From contig JBAKBP010007950.1 in assembly GCA_037953745.1 (NCBI GenBank), positions 31,279 to 95,278 on the forward strand: a stretch of 64,000 bases of DNA, in the 5' to 3' direction. Shown here piece after piece: positions 43,201-52,456 of this stretch. This DNA comes from Lithodes maja. Taxonomy: Eukaryota > Arthropoda > Malacostraca > Decapoda > Lithodidae. Every line of letters begins with the position of its first letter. Position 1 is the first letter of the stretch. A program made the position numbers and the translations under genes. The notes beneath the pieces were generated by a model that was not told the origin of the DNA, did not search any database, and saw nothing but the letters and a program-made list of their open reading frames with translations.

Positions 43201-45396
43201 ACTCTCGATGACAGGCCCAGGGGCTACTCCAGAACTAAGTAATGGTGCTAATACTGAATCACCCAGGAGAGCCGCCGAGTCAAAACTCTTAAAACCAACT
43301 CCAGCTTTAGCCTCCTCCTGTTGATCGTTCCTCTGCTGGTCTGAAGACGGAGGACTAGGCTGTGACACTTTAGCTGCCCGAGCTCGGGTGACAGCACACG
43401 CCATGGGTTGTGCCTGGCACCGCTCGACCCACTCTCGCTCTTCCCTACTCACGTCGGCCGGCCTCTCGGCAACGACTAAGGGTAGAACCTCAGAAGCGGG
43501 CATTGCAAAGTCGTTGCCGAGAAGAAGGTCGACGCCCTCCACTGGCAGTTTCTCCACAATCCCAACATCCAATTCACGTGCCACACCATCCACCTCCAAC
43601 TCCAACCGCACCAGCGGGTATGACCGAGTTGCATTAATACCCTGCACCACCACCACCCGAGCCGCATTTATAGGGTAGCCAGTCAAGTTTTTCATCAAAG
43701 TCTGGGAAGCACCTGTATCACGCAAGACCTCTACTCCATGCTTGCGCCCCGCCCACATCACGCAACCCCGTCCTCTATGGTCGCAAAAAACATCCTGAGC
43801 AGGGTTCGAGCCTCCCAGGTGCTTCTGCATTGGCTGTGCCTCAGCCTCTGACGAACTGCCCCGGGCAAACTCAGAAGGCTTCAGAGACACACCAATGTTG
43901 CAGGCCAAAGACACAGCTGCTGTAGGTGGTTTGCTAGGACAGACTCTTGCAAAGTGCCCCTTTTTATGACAATGATAACACTCCAACTCCCCTCTGGGCT
44001 TCCCTTGGTACTGGGAAGGGCCCGGCCCCTTCTTAAATGGGACGGTGCTAGTCTTGTGGTCAGTCTTGGTATCATAGCTCTTGTACTTGTTTGCATAATG
44101 TATATCACTAACTCGGGGGGGTGGGGCGTCACGCCCCTTGTTACCTGCCTCACTACGCTGGGCAGACCCGCACCCACGAATTAGTGATAGCCGGAGGTCA
44201 GCCATCTCAGCTGCCTCCTGTAGAGTTTTAGGGTTCTTTTCTTTAATAGTTAAAGTCATTTCTGCACCTGTACACTTATAAAACTGCTCGAGCAGAAACA
44301 GCTCAGTCAACTGTTCGGCCGTCTCAGCTTTCTCAGAACGTGTCCAGTTTGTAAGTGCATCTTTTAAGTCCCGGGCATGTTCAAGAAAGGTCGCCTCCCT
44401 AGTCTTTGTAACACCCCGAAACTTCAATCGATATGTTTCTGGTTGCAACTCGTATGCCCGTAGGACAGCTCTCTTCAATTCTGGGTAGTCAATGCAAGAC
44501 TCTAAAGGCAGTGCATCATAAGCCTTCAGACCCTTACCCGTAAGTCTTGAGGAGACCAGAGCTGCCCACTTCTCTTCAGGCCAATTATGCTCCCTACACT
44601 TCTTCTCAAAACGATTAAAAAATTCTGTGACTTCAGTTTCACTAAATGCCGGCACCAATTTGACTAAGTGGGACAAGGACTGTTCTCTTACTTGGCCCTC
44701 ACGGCCCATCCGAATCCCTGTCGACTCTGCACGAGTCTTATCTAAATCTATTTGAGCACAATATTTCTCTGAGTCGTACCTAAGCTCAGCCTCATGCCTC
44801 CTGGTCTCATCCTCTTGCCTCCTAACCTCAATCTCATGCCTCCTAGTCTCATTCTCCTGCTTCCTAGACTCAGCCTCAATCTCCTTCTCCTGCTTCCTAG
44901 CCTCAATCTCAATTTTAGCAAGCTCAAGTCTAAATATCATCTCAGGAGACAGGCCGGAAGAGGGAGCTGCCACTACTGAAGGAGGGGGGGCAAGAACTGG
45001 GGAACCACCATACGCACCGCCCGAGGGCACTCCAATCTTCCAATGCTCATCCCTCTGTGGGAGAGTGCTAACCTCCGGCAACTGAGTGGACGGCACTGTG
45101 GGAGTCGAGTGAGAGGGGATCTGGGGAGGAACCCCCCCAAACGCCCTCTCCTCCGAAACCCCATGTCGCCCACGCAACACCCAGGAAATCAGCTCCCCCT
45201 TGGACATCCCTCCTACACTGGATAGACCCAAAACCTTGGCTATCAGGTGCAAGCCATAAACATTCACCCCAGTCAGCCTTTCCTCCGTCACATGGTACTG
45301 CTTACTCACAAAAAGTCTAGCATCCTCCTCACTAGTTACTAACGGCACCTCCTCAAATAGCATCTCTCGCTCCTCGTCAATACTAGGGCACGACAT
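40270..45396 (-). CDS. Gypsy-3 Gag-Pol polyprotein, intact, integrase before RT
   Basis: 1708 codons. I start at the ATG at 45396 (MSCPSIDEERE) because the open frame upstream has no earlier ATG. Order by approximate residue: Gag N-terminal block; charged coiled-coil (about 155-220); capsid-like region with LTGKGLKAYDALPL and AYELQPETYRLKFR; zinc knuckle CYHCHKKGHFARVC (470); aspartic protease LRDTGASQT (560); integrase HHCC from HLGVRKT to CDICQ (851-890); DDE triad in VVDMVG, SDQGSNF and ESQGVLE (925-1015); GPY-type tail YTGPYKIVEK (1150); RT with YLDDVIIY (1438); RNase H LATDASG to DCLSRVDD (1582-1705). No stop or frameshift. Gag and Pol are one frame, so maturation would rely on the protease. 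The order is that of Gmr1-like Ty3/Gypsy elements. Confidence 0.95.
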   Translation of the reverse strand: MSCPSIDEEREMLFEEVPLVTSEEDARLFVSKQYHVTEERLTGVNVYGLHLIAKVLGLSSVGGMSKGELISWVLRGRHGVSEERAFGGVPPQIPSHSTPTVPSTQLPEVSTLPQRDEHWKIGVPSGGAYGGSPVLAPPPSVVAAPSSGLSPEMIFRLELAKIEIEARKQEKEIEAESRKQENETRRHEIEVRRQEDETRRHEAELRYDSEKYCAQIDLDKTRAESTGIRMGREGQVREQSLSHLVKLVPAFSETEVTEFFNRFEKKCREHNWPEEKWAALVSSRLTGKGLKAYDALPLESCIDYPELKRAVLRAYELQPETYRLKFRGVTKTREATFLEHARDLKDALTNWTRSEKAETAEQLTELFLLEQFYKCTGAEMTLTIKEKNPKTLQEAAEMADLRLSLIRGCGSAQRSEAGNKGRDAPPPRVSDIHYANKYKSYDTKTDHKTSTVPFKKGPGPSQYQGKPRGELECYHCHKKGHFARVCPSKPPTAAVSLACNIGVSLKPSEFARGSSSEAEAQPMQKHLGGSNPAQDVFCDHRGRGCVMWAGRKHGVEVLRDTGASQTLMKNLTGYPINAARVVVVQGINATRSYPLVRLELEVDGVARELDVGIVEKLPVEGVDLLLGNDFAMPASEVLPLVVAERPADVSREEREWVERCQAQPMACAVTRARAAKVSQPSPPSSDQQRNDQQEEAKAGVGFKSFDSAALLGDSVLAPLLSSGVAPGPVIESDEAGHDESPRQQRYEHRERQREQLSIGEGHALLREQLDRLAPSDIRRLQLEDPELQTCANGAVELDEDGDAQPGDFFYLDGILYRRFQDPNRSWKMGSGVVDQLMVPRECRDSLLSLAHDTPLAGHLGVRKTVAALGKLFWWPGMKSHVQSWINSCDICQRVGKPNQVIPKAPLHPIPVIGPPFSKIVVDMVGPLPPTKAGNKFLLTIMDVATRYPDAYPMKNGMAKTVVSNLLWYFSRYGYPEEIQSDQGSNFTSNLFKQTMQQHGIRAVVSSAYHPESQGVLERWHATLKSMLRCYCADNGRDWDLGLPYVLFAAREVPGESLGFSPNELIFGHRVRGPLNMLREIWEGTVPPCSLLKYVFESRERMLKSLEMAGRNLTGSQALMKDRYDRKVKLREFIVGQEVLILLPLVGNPLSAKYTGPYKIVEKISDLDYLVATPDRRKKNQLCHVNLIKEYVRRPSEPLTVPVLACCGRGGEGEGDSQASEEDSWDHHVSADQWAGNSSLRADEAIAHLPEPHFEAIRQLLGSYPTVFAEHPGLTTQAMHDVDVGDHLPFKSIPYRVPPIKLPALRDELEYMLGRGLIEKGTVKWTSPVTLQPKPDGKVRFCIDFRRLNGLTPTNPYPLPRVDDSVDKIGNARFLSKVDLVKGYWQVPLSERAKEVCGFVVDGSTYRCNVMPYGLKNAPATFQNLMNEIVKDIPNCTVYLDDVIIYDDDFESHCEHLETLFRKLSEASLVVNLAKCDFVKATVQYLGFVVGRGQVCPPQNKVQAINKFPHPTTKKQIMRFLGMIGYYRRFIKGYSTVLAPLTDLLSKDKKFLWAPECEKAFNLVKHLLCTHPILRAPDFNRPFQLATDASGVGAGAVLLQTDNEGVEHPVSFFSKKFNAAQKNYSTIEKELLAIVLSLRHFEVYVPAYGPVVVIYTDHHPLRFLNQFHNRNMRLTRWSLMLQEYNLDIRHIAGCDNVIADCLSRVDDQS

Positions 45397-45599
45397 ACTG
45401 AAGTTCACCAAAAAATTCTCGAGACAAAAGTGTTAAACTCCCTTATGCAAGCACTAATTACTAAATTAACTGGAGTCTCTTAAATGCTCTCCTAATTGCC
45501 TTACAAAAAAAAAATATTCTTCAATATGTACGCTAAAGTACCAACAAACAAATGTTGTACAACTCTGCAAAAAATTATACTGTTCACAAAATCCTAAGC

Positions 45600-45609
45600 A
45601 AGGTCGCCA
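45600..45609 (-). promoter_or_regulatory. Primer-binding site of Gypsy-3
   Basis: Minus-strand TGGCGACCTT two bases inside the 5' LTR; identical to the PBS of Gypsy-1 and Gypsy-2. Confidence 0.85.
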
Positions 45610-46433
45610 TTTGTTACGACCGGGCACTCGGGTACACTAGGGCTCTTACACAGGACTCGAGTATGGCTCGCTGCCACAACGGAAACACACGATCCCAACC
45701 CCAGAGTACTGCCAGCCGAACAAAAAACGCCACTACCCTCCAGAGTTCTATCTGCTATAACGGGGTATACAAGAACTCGGTACTAGCGTTTCACACAACA
45801 GACTAATAGCAAGACGGGAGTTATCTAGTCTGGTCAACAATCAAACAAAGAAGAAAGTACTACAACACTAAAGAATAGTGTTGGCCGAAGCCGAAGTAAT
45901 CCACCCTTGAACTAAGAACTTAAGAAGTCCTCCACCCTCTACTTCGGATCGGCACTATTACGTTACGTTAAACAATAGTCCTCGAGCATCAAGCAAGGAA
46001 TCTTCTGATAAGTTAGATGCTTCTCGAATACTCGTAAGAAGTAAGTATCGGATTTTGAACAGCAATTTAATGAATAACTCACTGGTAATTAAAGGCTTTA
46101 AATTGACATAAGAAGAATTATAAGAATAAGCAATAGGATATGGCAAACATTAAGAAGAAGTACTCCGACAATGCACTGGCAATAGCCTACTAAGATTGTG
46201 CTCGTGGGCCACTAATCTCTGAAGTAGCTAAGCGTGCCACACATGAAATCAATAGTGCTTAAACAATAATATACATAAGGAGAAGCTTCAATACTATGCT
46301 GTATCTGCTGGTCGAGCAAAGTCTAGCTGGGATATCTAAGGTTAAGAGACAATGGCTGAGCAAGCGGCTCGTAGCCTAGCGAGGTCCTTAAGACTGTGCG
46401 GCCAAATTACGGTAATTGACGGGATGCTCTCTT

Positions 46434-46466
46434 GAGAGATCCAGATCACTAGTATCTGGTTCTCTC
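46434..46466 (-). promoter_or_regulatory. Conserved LTR hairpin (Gypsy-3, 5' LTR)
   Basis: Identical to 38734-38766. This copy would be in the leader or promoter region of the transcript. Confidence 0.78.
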
Positions 46467-47222
46467 CTGGCGATCCTCTCAAAGTCAAGCAAATGAGATA
46501 GCACAGTGTTGGGTGGCACAGGCAAAAGCCCTCACTCGCAACACAGTGCTAAACTCCCACGGTACACAATCAAAAAGACCCCCTAGGCTTCCCACGTCTC
46601 CGTTGCAATTGTGCTGGTTCAACCAACCTAGCACTCATAGGAAATCACAACTCGAGGAACCCTATCCCAGTCTAGCATTACCTAAACCAGCAGAAAACAG
46701 GAACATGAATAATAGTACACAGGGAAATACATATACGAGTGCAACAAACATCAATCAATCCTATTCTAGTTGACCCTTCCAAAATAGGCTATCTAACAGG
46801 CACTTATCTCGTGAGAACTCAAGCGATAATACTTTGGCTGACTAAATCTGCACCAAAGGGGTCATTGGTTAAAAAGGGACGAGAAGAGAAGAAAATAGGC
46901 TGTTCAGAGAGTAGAGAAAGTTCACATCAGTCGGAAGAATATCGATAGTTGCAAGGGATATGAGAGGTCGCTTTGCCTGATGAGTTCTGAAGAATTGTGG
47001 CGAGGACCTCTCTTTTTATACTCGGCCCTGTAGCGAGCATATCGCCAACACTAAGGACCGCCCACTGGCAATCATGACGTCATATACTCTCTCAATCTGG
47101 GATCGACAAAGAACTTCCCACGCGCTGAAAGGGAGGAAGGGAGGAAGGGAGGAGGGAGTTAGGCCTACACACCTCGTGGCGCGCTCACTGGCTGTCGTTA
47201 CATAACTCTCTCTCTCATCATT

Positions 47223-47230
47223 GTATATAA
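47223..47230 (-). promoter_or_regulatory. TATA-like box in Gypsy-3 5' LTR
   Basis: Minus-strand TTATATAC lies just upstream of a GAGAGAGAG tract, about 220 bp into the LTR. A candidate core promoter only; the start site cannot be read from sequence. Confidence 0.35.
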
Positions 47231-48190
47231 GTCCCACACACAATACTTATAACTAATGATATAAAATAGAACTCGTTGACTTAGAAGAAAACAAAATACA
47301 TAATGATAATACTTATAGTACAACGGTTCACATAAACTGAGTTAGGAAACTCTACACAGACTACAGCCAAAGTTCCTGCCCTGACGATCCTAGCGAGGGT
47401 GGGGCCTGACTGGGCGTTCTGTACAGCATGCTCATACTCGACATGCGTCATAGTACCCACCCCATACTCAGGGCCCCGGACTTCAGCAGACCTTTTCAGC
47501 TGGCGACTGATGCCAGTGGCGTAGGGGCTGGGGCTGTCTTGTTACAGACAGATGATGAAGGATATCGAACATCCAGTGAGTTTTTACAGTAAAAAATTCA
47601 ATAGTGCACAAAGGAATTACTCTGTAATTGAAAAAGAACTCTTGGCGATAGTGCTGGCGCTCAGGCACTTCAATGTATATGTTCCTGCTTTCGGACCAGT
47701 CGTAGTGGTTTATACCGATCATCACCCTCTGAAATTCTTGAATCAGTTTCATAACCGGAATATGAGGCTGACCAGGTGGTCACTCATGCTTCAGGAGTAT
47801 AATCTGGACATACGCCATATTGCCGGTTCTGATAACGTGATAGCGGATTGTCTATCAAGGGTGGATGATGTTGGTTAGACTGCCACAGGATTGAGGGTTG
47901 AGTGTGGAGGAAAATAGGCTGTCACTGTAGTTCAGCCGAAAAAAACAAATTAAAAAAGCAAAAACCTTATAAAAACTCTTTATTTTTTATAACGTGTAGA
48001 ATTTTGTATAAGATGTTGTAGCAGTATCTAAGTTGAATGTTTTCGCTTATTGTCGCTAAGTTAGTTGAACTTGCTCGGTGGAGCGCAACAGTCTTTATTT
48101 TTGTTATATATAGTGCCTTGTGTCGCAACAGTGTGTGGTACTATGAGAAGCTTTCTGTTAGATATGAAGAACTTAGTCAAGGGTCTTATA

Positions 48191-48202
48191 TCTTGGGGGA
48201 GG
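48191..48202 (+). promoter_or_regulatory. Polypurine tract of Gypsy-2
   Basis: TCTTGGGGGAGG immediately before the 3' LTR start at 48203. Confidence 0.8.
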
Positions 48203-49110
48203 TGTGACGCTTCTGCATAGTAGCCACGTGCGGGCATGCGCGCGCGTCGGCTGCCCAGCCGTTTAGAAACCGGCCGGCTTTTCCTTAGTATATATCCTAC
48301 GACAATGTAACTAATGTTTGGGATATTCTTATGTTGTTTCACAGCTTGTAGCTGCCCTTATTCTTAACCAACGCATCTTAGTATATTATATTCTCGATAG
48401 TTGATTGTTTCATTATAATATATAAGATGTAAGTTTGGTGAGAGTGGGAGGAGACGAGCGGGAGAGAGAGACCGGCTGGGGGACGTTGCTTCGCGCGGAG
48501 AGTCTAGCTTGGGACGAGCCTGATGTGGCACGTCAATTTAATGGCAACGTTAGGCTTAGTTTTGACTCACGCACGGGGTAGACGATTTTGACCCGGCAAC
48601 TGTGTTGAGTGTTGCCAAGCCTGGGATGTATTCTGCATGCCTAGTGCGGGGTCCAGACAGATTCAAGACTCAGAGCTCACCTCACTGTCGTACCCTTAGG
48701 ACCCCCTTGATATCTATCCCTCTCAACCCCACTTAGAAACTTTCTCTCTTACTTTGTATACCTTCCTTCCACTACTTCACCAATCTATTTAGTTATCCAA
48801 TCCCCTTGATAGACCTTATATCTATTATTGTATTAACGACGAGCTCTCAGATAACTAGATAGGATTTTGGGCCTTATGCAGAGATGTAATTGTTAATGAG
48901 ACCTAGGAAGCTTTTTTGTTGTCTCATATTTGGTGGTTTCATGCTTGATAGTGTGTTCTTGTGTCAGGTTAGCAGGGGCTAGACCGGAGGGGAGGCTTTT
49001 TGCGATCCTTTAAGTAAAGTCTGCTGGTGCGAGTCCTGTGGACCCGCACGACTTTACTAGGATACCCATGGGAGTCTGGGGGCATTTTCTTGTCTGTGTC
49101 CCTGTGTGTC

Positions 49111-49436
49111 TTTTTTTTTTTTTTTTTTCTATATTCCAACTTACTTCCTCTCGGGCATAGGCTGAGAGCCTTAACATTCACCGCTTTACAATGAACAGTG
49201 AAGCCTGTGAGGTCTTGTTTCCAGTCTAAGGAGTGAGACATGTGAAGCACGTAGAGTACAACGAGCACCTGCCATCTTGCCTTCACATGAGGCACGGTGC
49301 TCACTCATGGCCCGAAACGACCCCATCTCTGAAGCCACCTCGTTCCCGTGCTTCACTGTCTCACCCCCTACACTCGGACTCTCACACTTACACACACACA
49401 ACGCCACCTGTTGAGCAGATAACTCACCAGTTCTCA
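49111..49436 (-). mobile_element. SINE-E, copy 2 (5'-truncated)
   Basis: An 18-base T-run followed by CTATATTCCAAC and CTCTCGGGCATAGGCTGAGAG, as in copies 1 and 3. It lacks the tRNA-like head. It is absent from the Gypsy-2 5' LTR, which gives the empty site (GTGTGTCTAGTG near 32009), so it inserted after Gypsy-2. Confidence 0.88.
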
Positions 49437-49519
49437 CTAGTGTTGTGTTGTGTGAGGGCCCTTGCCTAGTCCACTCAGCACTGCGCTAGCACGTCTTGCT
49501 TTTGTTTTAGGGTCGCCAG

Positions 49520-49552
49520 GAGAGAGTCAGATACTTGGGATCTGAGTCTCTC
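49520..49552 (+). promoter_or_regulatory. Conserved LTR hairpin (Gypsy-2, 3' LTR)
   Basis: Same 33 bases as 32090-32122. Confidence 0.78.
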
Positions 49553-50409
49553 AAGAGAGCACCCTTTCAATTAGAGTAATTTAGCGCACAGACCTGGGAA
49601 CGTCCCTAGGCTAGAGCAGGTGGCTCAGCCCGGGTATCCGAAGCCTATATCCTTCCGGCTAGACCTCTGCCGCCTGGCAGATTAACAGCTAGGGGTTTAT
49701 TATTTCTGTATGCTTGTTATTGTGCCACAGTTTACCGTTTTTGTGAGCATTGTGAGTCAGGGTGTGGCTTAGAGACTCTGTCCGAGCAGGCTTGCCTGAC
49801 TAAGAGTGAGAAGCACACCTGTATGTGGTTATGTTGTGAGTTGCTGCCTTTATTTAATTATACCTATGCCATTATACACTGTACGTCCTATCACTAGTAT
49901 TTATTCCTGCTTATGAGTTGAGAGTTCTCTAAATCCGTAACATACTTTCTTTGCTAAGCATCAGATCCTACAGTAGCCGCATGCAGTTTAGAACCCCGCA
50001 TCTTGTCTACCGGTACGATGTTTTGAGGACTGTTTGCTTTCACCTTCTTTCACGCAGGGGTGATTAGTTGTATTAATTAACGTAACGTTAAATGTACTTT
50101 CTTCTAGTTTGTTATTAAATTGTTTCTGCAATTTAATTCCGTTATCTATCTTTTCCTTGAAGCTTTAAGTCAACTTAATTGTGTGATCTTTTATATAGCC
50201 TGCTTGACTATCAGCAGTCTATAGTGTGTGCACCCTGTAACCGAGTCATAGGATACCTTGTTGTCCAGGCAGGACTCTTGACGGTTTAGGGTGGTTTGTT
50301 GCCTGGGATTATAGATAAGGGTTGGATCTAGCGTTTTCCGTTGTTGCTTGTTGCCGCATACCTAGTCCAATAGAAAGAGCCCAGTGTTTATATATCCCAG
50401 GACGTAACA

Positions 50410-50581
50410 ACCCTGATAGGTTTGCTGCGTATTTTCCTAACTTTATCACTACAGTATATATCTTGGACGAGTCATCGTTCCCGAACGTCATGTCCAGGAC
50501 CGGTTTGACTATTTCCAAATAGGTATTAATGTCATTCTCTTCTGGTTTGAATGCCGAAATATCGATCAATTTTGTTGCCAT
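50410..50581 (-). pseudogene. Element 4 Gag N-terminus
   Basis: The minus-strand frame starts at ATG 50581 (MATKLIDISAFKPEEND). It runs through NTYLEIVKPVLDMTF and YTVVIKLGKYAANL and is cut by Gypsy-2 at 50410; the continuation is at 31080. I reject the longer frame to 50668 because it begins with GTG and a hydrophobic stretch without ATG. The fold is unassigned; the Gag identification rests on its position ahead of the protease. Confidence 0.6.
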
Positions 50582-52013
50582 GATGATTGTTGTGTTTAAT
50601 GCTGATTTAGTAGTAACAAATATTATCAATATAAACACAAGTAAAGCTGATATGCCGTATCGAGACACCGCTACCGCCAGTGTTATGCCGGATTGTAATC
50701 TAACTCGCTTCAGTATTGTATCCTTATCAATCAGGGTTTTGGTTATTTAGATTTGGAATATGCTCGACAGCAACACATCTAACTTCATGAATATGATAAG
50801 TATTTGCTCAGTCGTGCAATCAACAACACAATAAACACACAGTATAGATTACACTCATATTTATTCAATTGACATAAGTATAGAACATGGGGTATTAACT
50901 ACACAGCTATATAGAGTAGGAATTTAATATTCAATGTGACTTGAGAGAGTTGAATATGTTTTACTCCCTTGTAAAATATAGTTCGTCACTTACGCAATAA
51001 TTGAAGAGAGAAAATACGCAATGATGGAGAATATATATACACAACAATAATCATTGACAACAATATATATGCGAGCCAAGTGTCTAACACGAGGTATAGT
51101 GACAAAGGCACGGTAAGGCAACGGGCCTATCACTCAGTTGCGCGTGAGTCTGCGCGGTGGTAAAAATAAATTAGGGTCGTGTTCAGGTGAGACCTCACAG
51201 GTACCGCTCTTGGGAGTATAGGTCAGTTGGACTGCGGTCACAGGCAATAATATTTTACTCTAATGCGAAGCATAACCGGGGAATAAAGATATGAACTTTA
51301 TTTTATTCTAAGGGGAAAGATAGTTTAAATCTGAATTTAACTATCTCAAAGTTATTGCGAATAATCTCTCATACGAGACTCGAAAAATAACATTCGATCG
51401 CTGAGGTCAAATTACACGGAGTAAGGAAATCAGATTCACAGTAAATATAGTGACTAAGTGGGAATATAAATAAATATAATTTAGAATAGATTAAAATAAA
51501 TTAGCCACCTACTTAAGAAACGCAGAACGAAGTAGCGCTGTATTATAGCTTTTAAAAGGAGCTAAAATGAATAGAAATGCAAAACAAAGTTGTACTTATT
51601 AAATACCACTTATGATAGCATAAAAGGAGTTCTGAATAAATTAACAAATTCCTGAAAGAACGCGGAACGTAGTAGCGTTGTATTATAACGTCAATAACGG
51701 TTACAATGAATACATTTCTGAACGAAGCAGCAATATAATAAACAACCAAATATTAGGCGGAATAGATAAAGGAACGTAAAATCTGAATCCCTAGATCGGT
51801 GGTGAAAGAATTACATGACCCGAGTAACATATATCATTAGATTATTCACAAGAACTAATAGAAATTAGAGATCTTGAATATTTATTAACTCTAACTCAAC
51901 GGATGGGTTCTTTACTTTCAAGGGGGGCGAAATAGTACTATAAGTATTCTCTGGCAATAATTATACGGATGATATGATCCTGAATTTGGGCGTAAGTCTT
52001 AGGTATATTGAAT
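50582..52013. other. AT-rich stretch; possible element 4 leader/LTR; three degenerate repeats
   Basis: No supportable gene. Upstream (minus sense) of element 4 Gag, so its leader and 5' LTR should lie here or beyond, but I cannot place LTR edges without the partner. 51512-51745 holds three degenerate repeats sharing GAACGAAGTAGCGCTGTATTATA, GAACGTAGTAGCGTTGTATTATA and GAACGAAGCAGCAATATAATA. Confidence 0.45.
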
Positions 52014-52456
52014 TTAACCCGCTGAGTACCAGCTAAATATTAATAAATGTACCACCAGGGACCAGCCGGTTTTGAAGAAAGTTTTTTTCCAGAAACAATA
52101 GCGAATGGGTTAGGAATGAAGGGAAAACCACGAAAAACCGATCAAAAAGCTCAAAAAATGGTCCTACGGATCCCCCGAAAACGGATTTTACAAGAGTAAA
52201 ACAATGAAGGCAATTTCCCCCAAAAAAATGTTTTTGCGCGCTCACGCACACGCGGTTGGACTTTGAGAGTTTTCAGCCATCGGCATGGGTGCGTGGGATA
52301 CTTGGACAGTTCCCATACAAATCTGAGCCCTCTAGGTGCCATAGGACCGGAGTAATTGGGACCGGACCAGACAGTACGCAACGTATGAGTCGCTGTGGTT
52401 TAGCGTTACATACATTGTGGACGCAAACGCTGCGTCGCTGGGGCTCAGTGGGTTAA
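52014..52456. mobile_element. TTAA-flanked element, family D, copy 2
   Basis: 443 bp with TTAA at 52014-52017 and 52453-52456. Ends are CCCGCTGAGTACCAGC (left) and CCCACTGAGCCCCAGC (right, reverse complement), matching the ends of 27908-28643. No coding capacity. Confidence 0.78.

Larger units (their letters stand above)
37912..47452 (-). mobile_element. Gypsy-3: intact Gmr1-like Ty3/Gypsy element, young insertion
   Basis: 9541 bp on the minus strand, flanked by GTAC at 37908-37911 and 47453-47456. Both LTRs are 1841 bp and look identical except one terminal base (C at 39751, T at 47451). It has one uninterrupted gag-pol frame. PBS, PPT, LTRs and target duplication are all present, and it sits inside Gypsy-2. 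There is no env-like frame between RNase H and the PPT. By sequence it is the best candidate for a recently active element here. Confidence 0.95.
45612..47452 (-). repeat. Gypsy-3 5' LTR
   Basis: 1841 bp, offset exactly 7700 bp from the other LTR. It carries the promoter for the element on the minus strand. Confidence 0.95.
34691..47878 (+). pseudogene. Gypsy-2 pol, split by Gypsy-3
   Basis: Same frame from 34691 to 37911 with two nonsense codons (TGA at 36014, TAA at 36356). Order: protease with LLRDTGPSQTL (GA of the motif changed to GP, about 34880), integrase HHCC (HLGARKT to CHTCQ, about 35780-35880), triad VVIDMVG, SDQGSNF and ESQGVLE (35965-36255), tail YSGPYRVVRK, then RT with YLDDVIIY (about 37520). 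Gypsy-3 interrupts at 37911. The frame resumes at 47457 with HPILRAPDF and RNase H (LATDASGVGAGAV, EKELLAIVLALRHF, YTDHHPL, DCLSRVDD) after a +1 shift near 47565. Confidence 0.88.
31081..50409 (+). mobile_element. Gypsy-2: Gmr1-like Ty3/Gypsy element with target duplication
   Basis: Complete insertion bounded by ACCC at 31077-31080 and 50410-50413. It has two LTRs, a PBS, gag, pol (protease, integrase, RT, RNase H) and a polypurine tract. It is interrupted by Gypsy-3 (37912-47452) in the RNase H start and by a SINE in its 3' LTR. Coding frames carry stops and frameshifts, and the LTRs differ at several sites, so it is older than Gypsy-3. 47879-48190 is a 3' untranslated stretch with no env-like frame. 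Confidence 0.9.
48203..50409 (+). repeat. Gypsy-2 3' LTR with SINE insertion
   Basis: 2207 bp; about 1.88 kb after removing the SINE at 49111-49436. Otherwise collinear with 31081-32974, including CTTCTGCATAGTAGCC and the GACGTAACA end. Confidence 0.93.
29881..50581 (-). mobile_element. Element 4: LTR-type gag-protease element, host of the nest
   Basis: A minus-strand retroelement whose Gag starts at 50581 and is interrupted by the whole of Gypsy-2 (31081-50409). The reading resumes at 31080 and runs to a retroviral-type protease ending near 29957, where a T-run (29931-29956 on plus) interrupts it. Element boundaries and LTRs were not located. RT and integrase are absent from the visible part. 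The family is unassigned. Confidence 0.65.

Noticed and set aside
40270..45396. Domesticated host gene derived from a retroelement
   Set aside because: It is flanked by identical LTRs, PBS, PPT and a target duplication, so it is a normal element copy.
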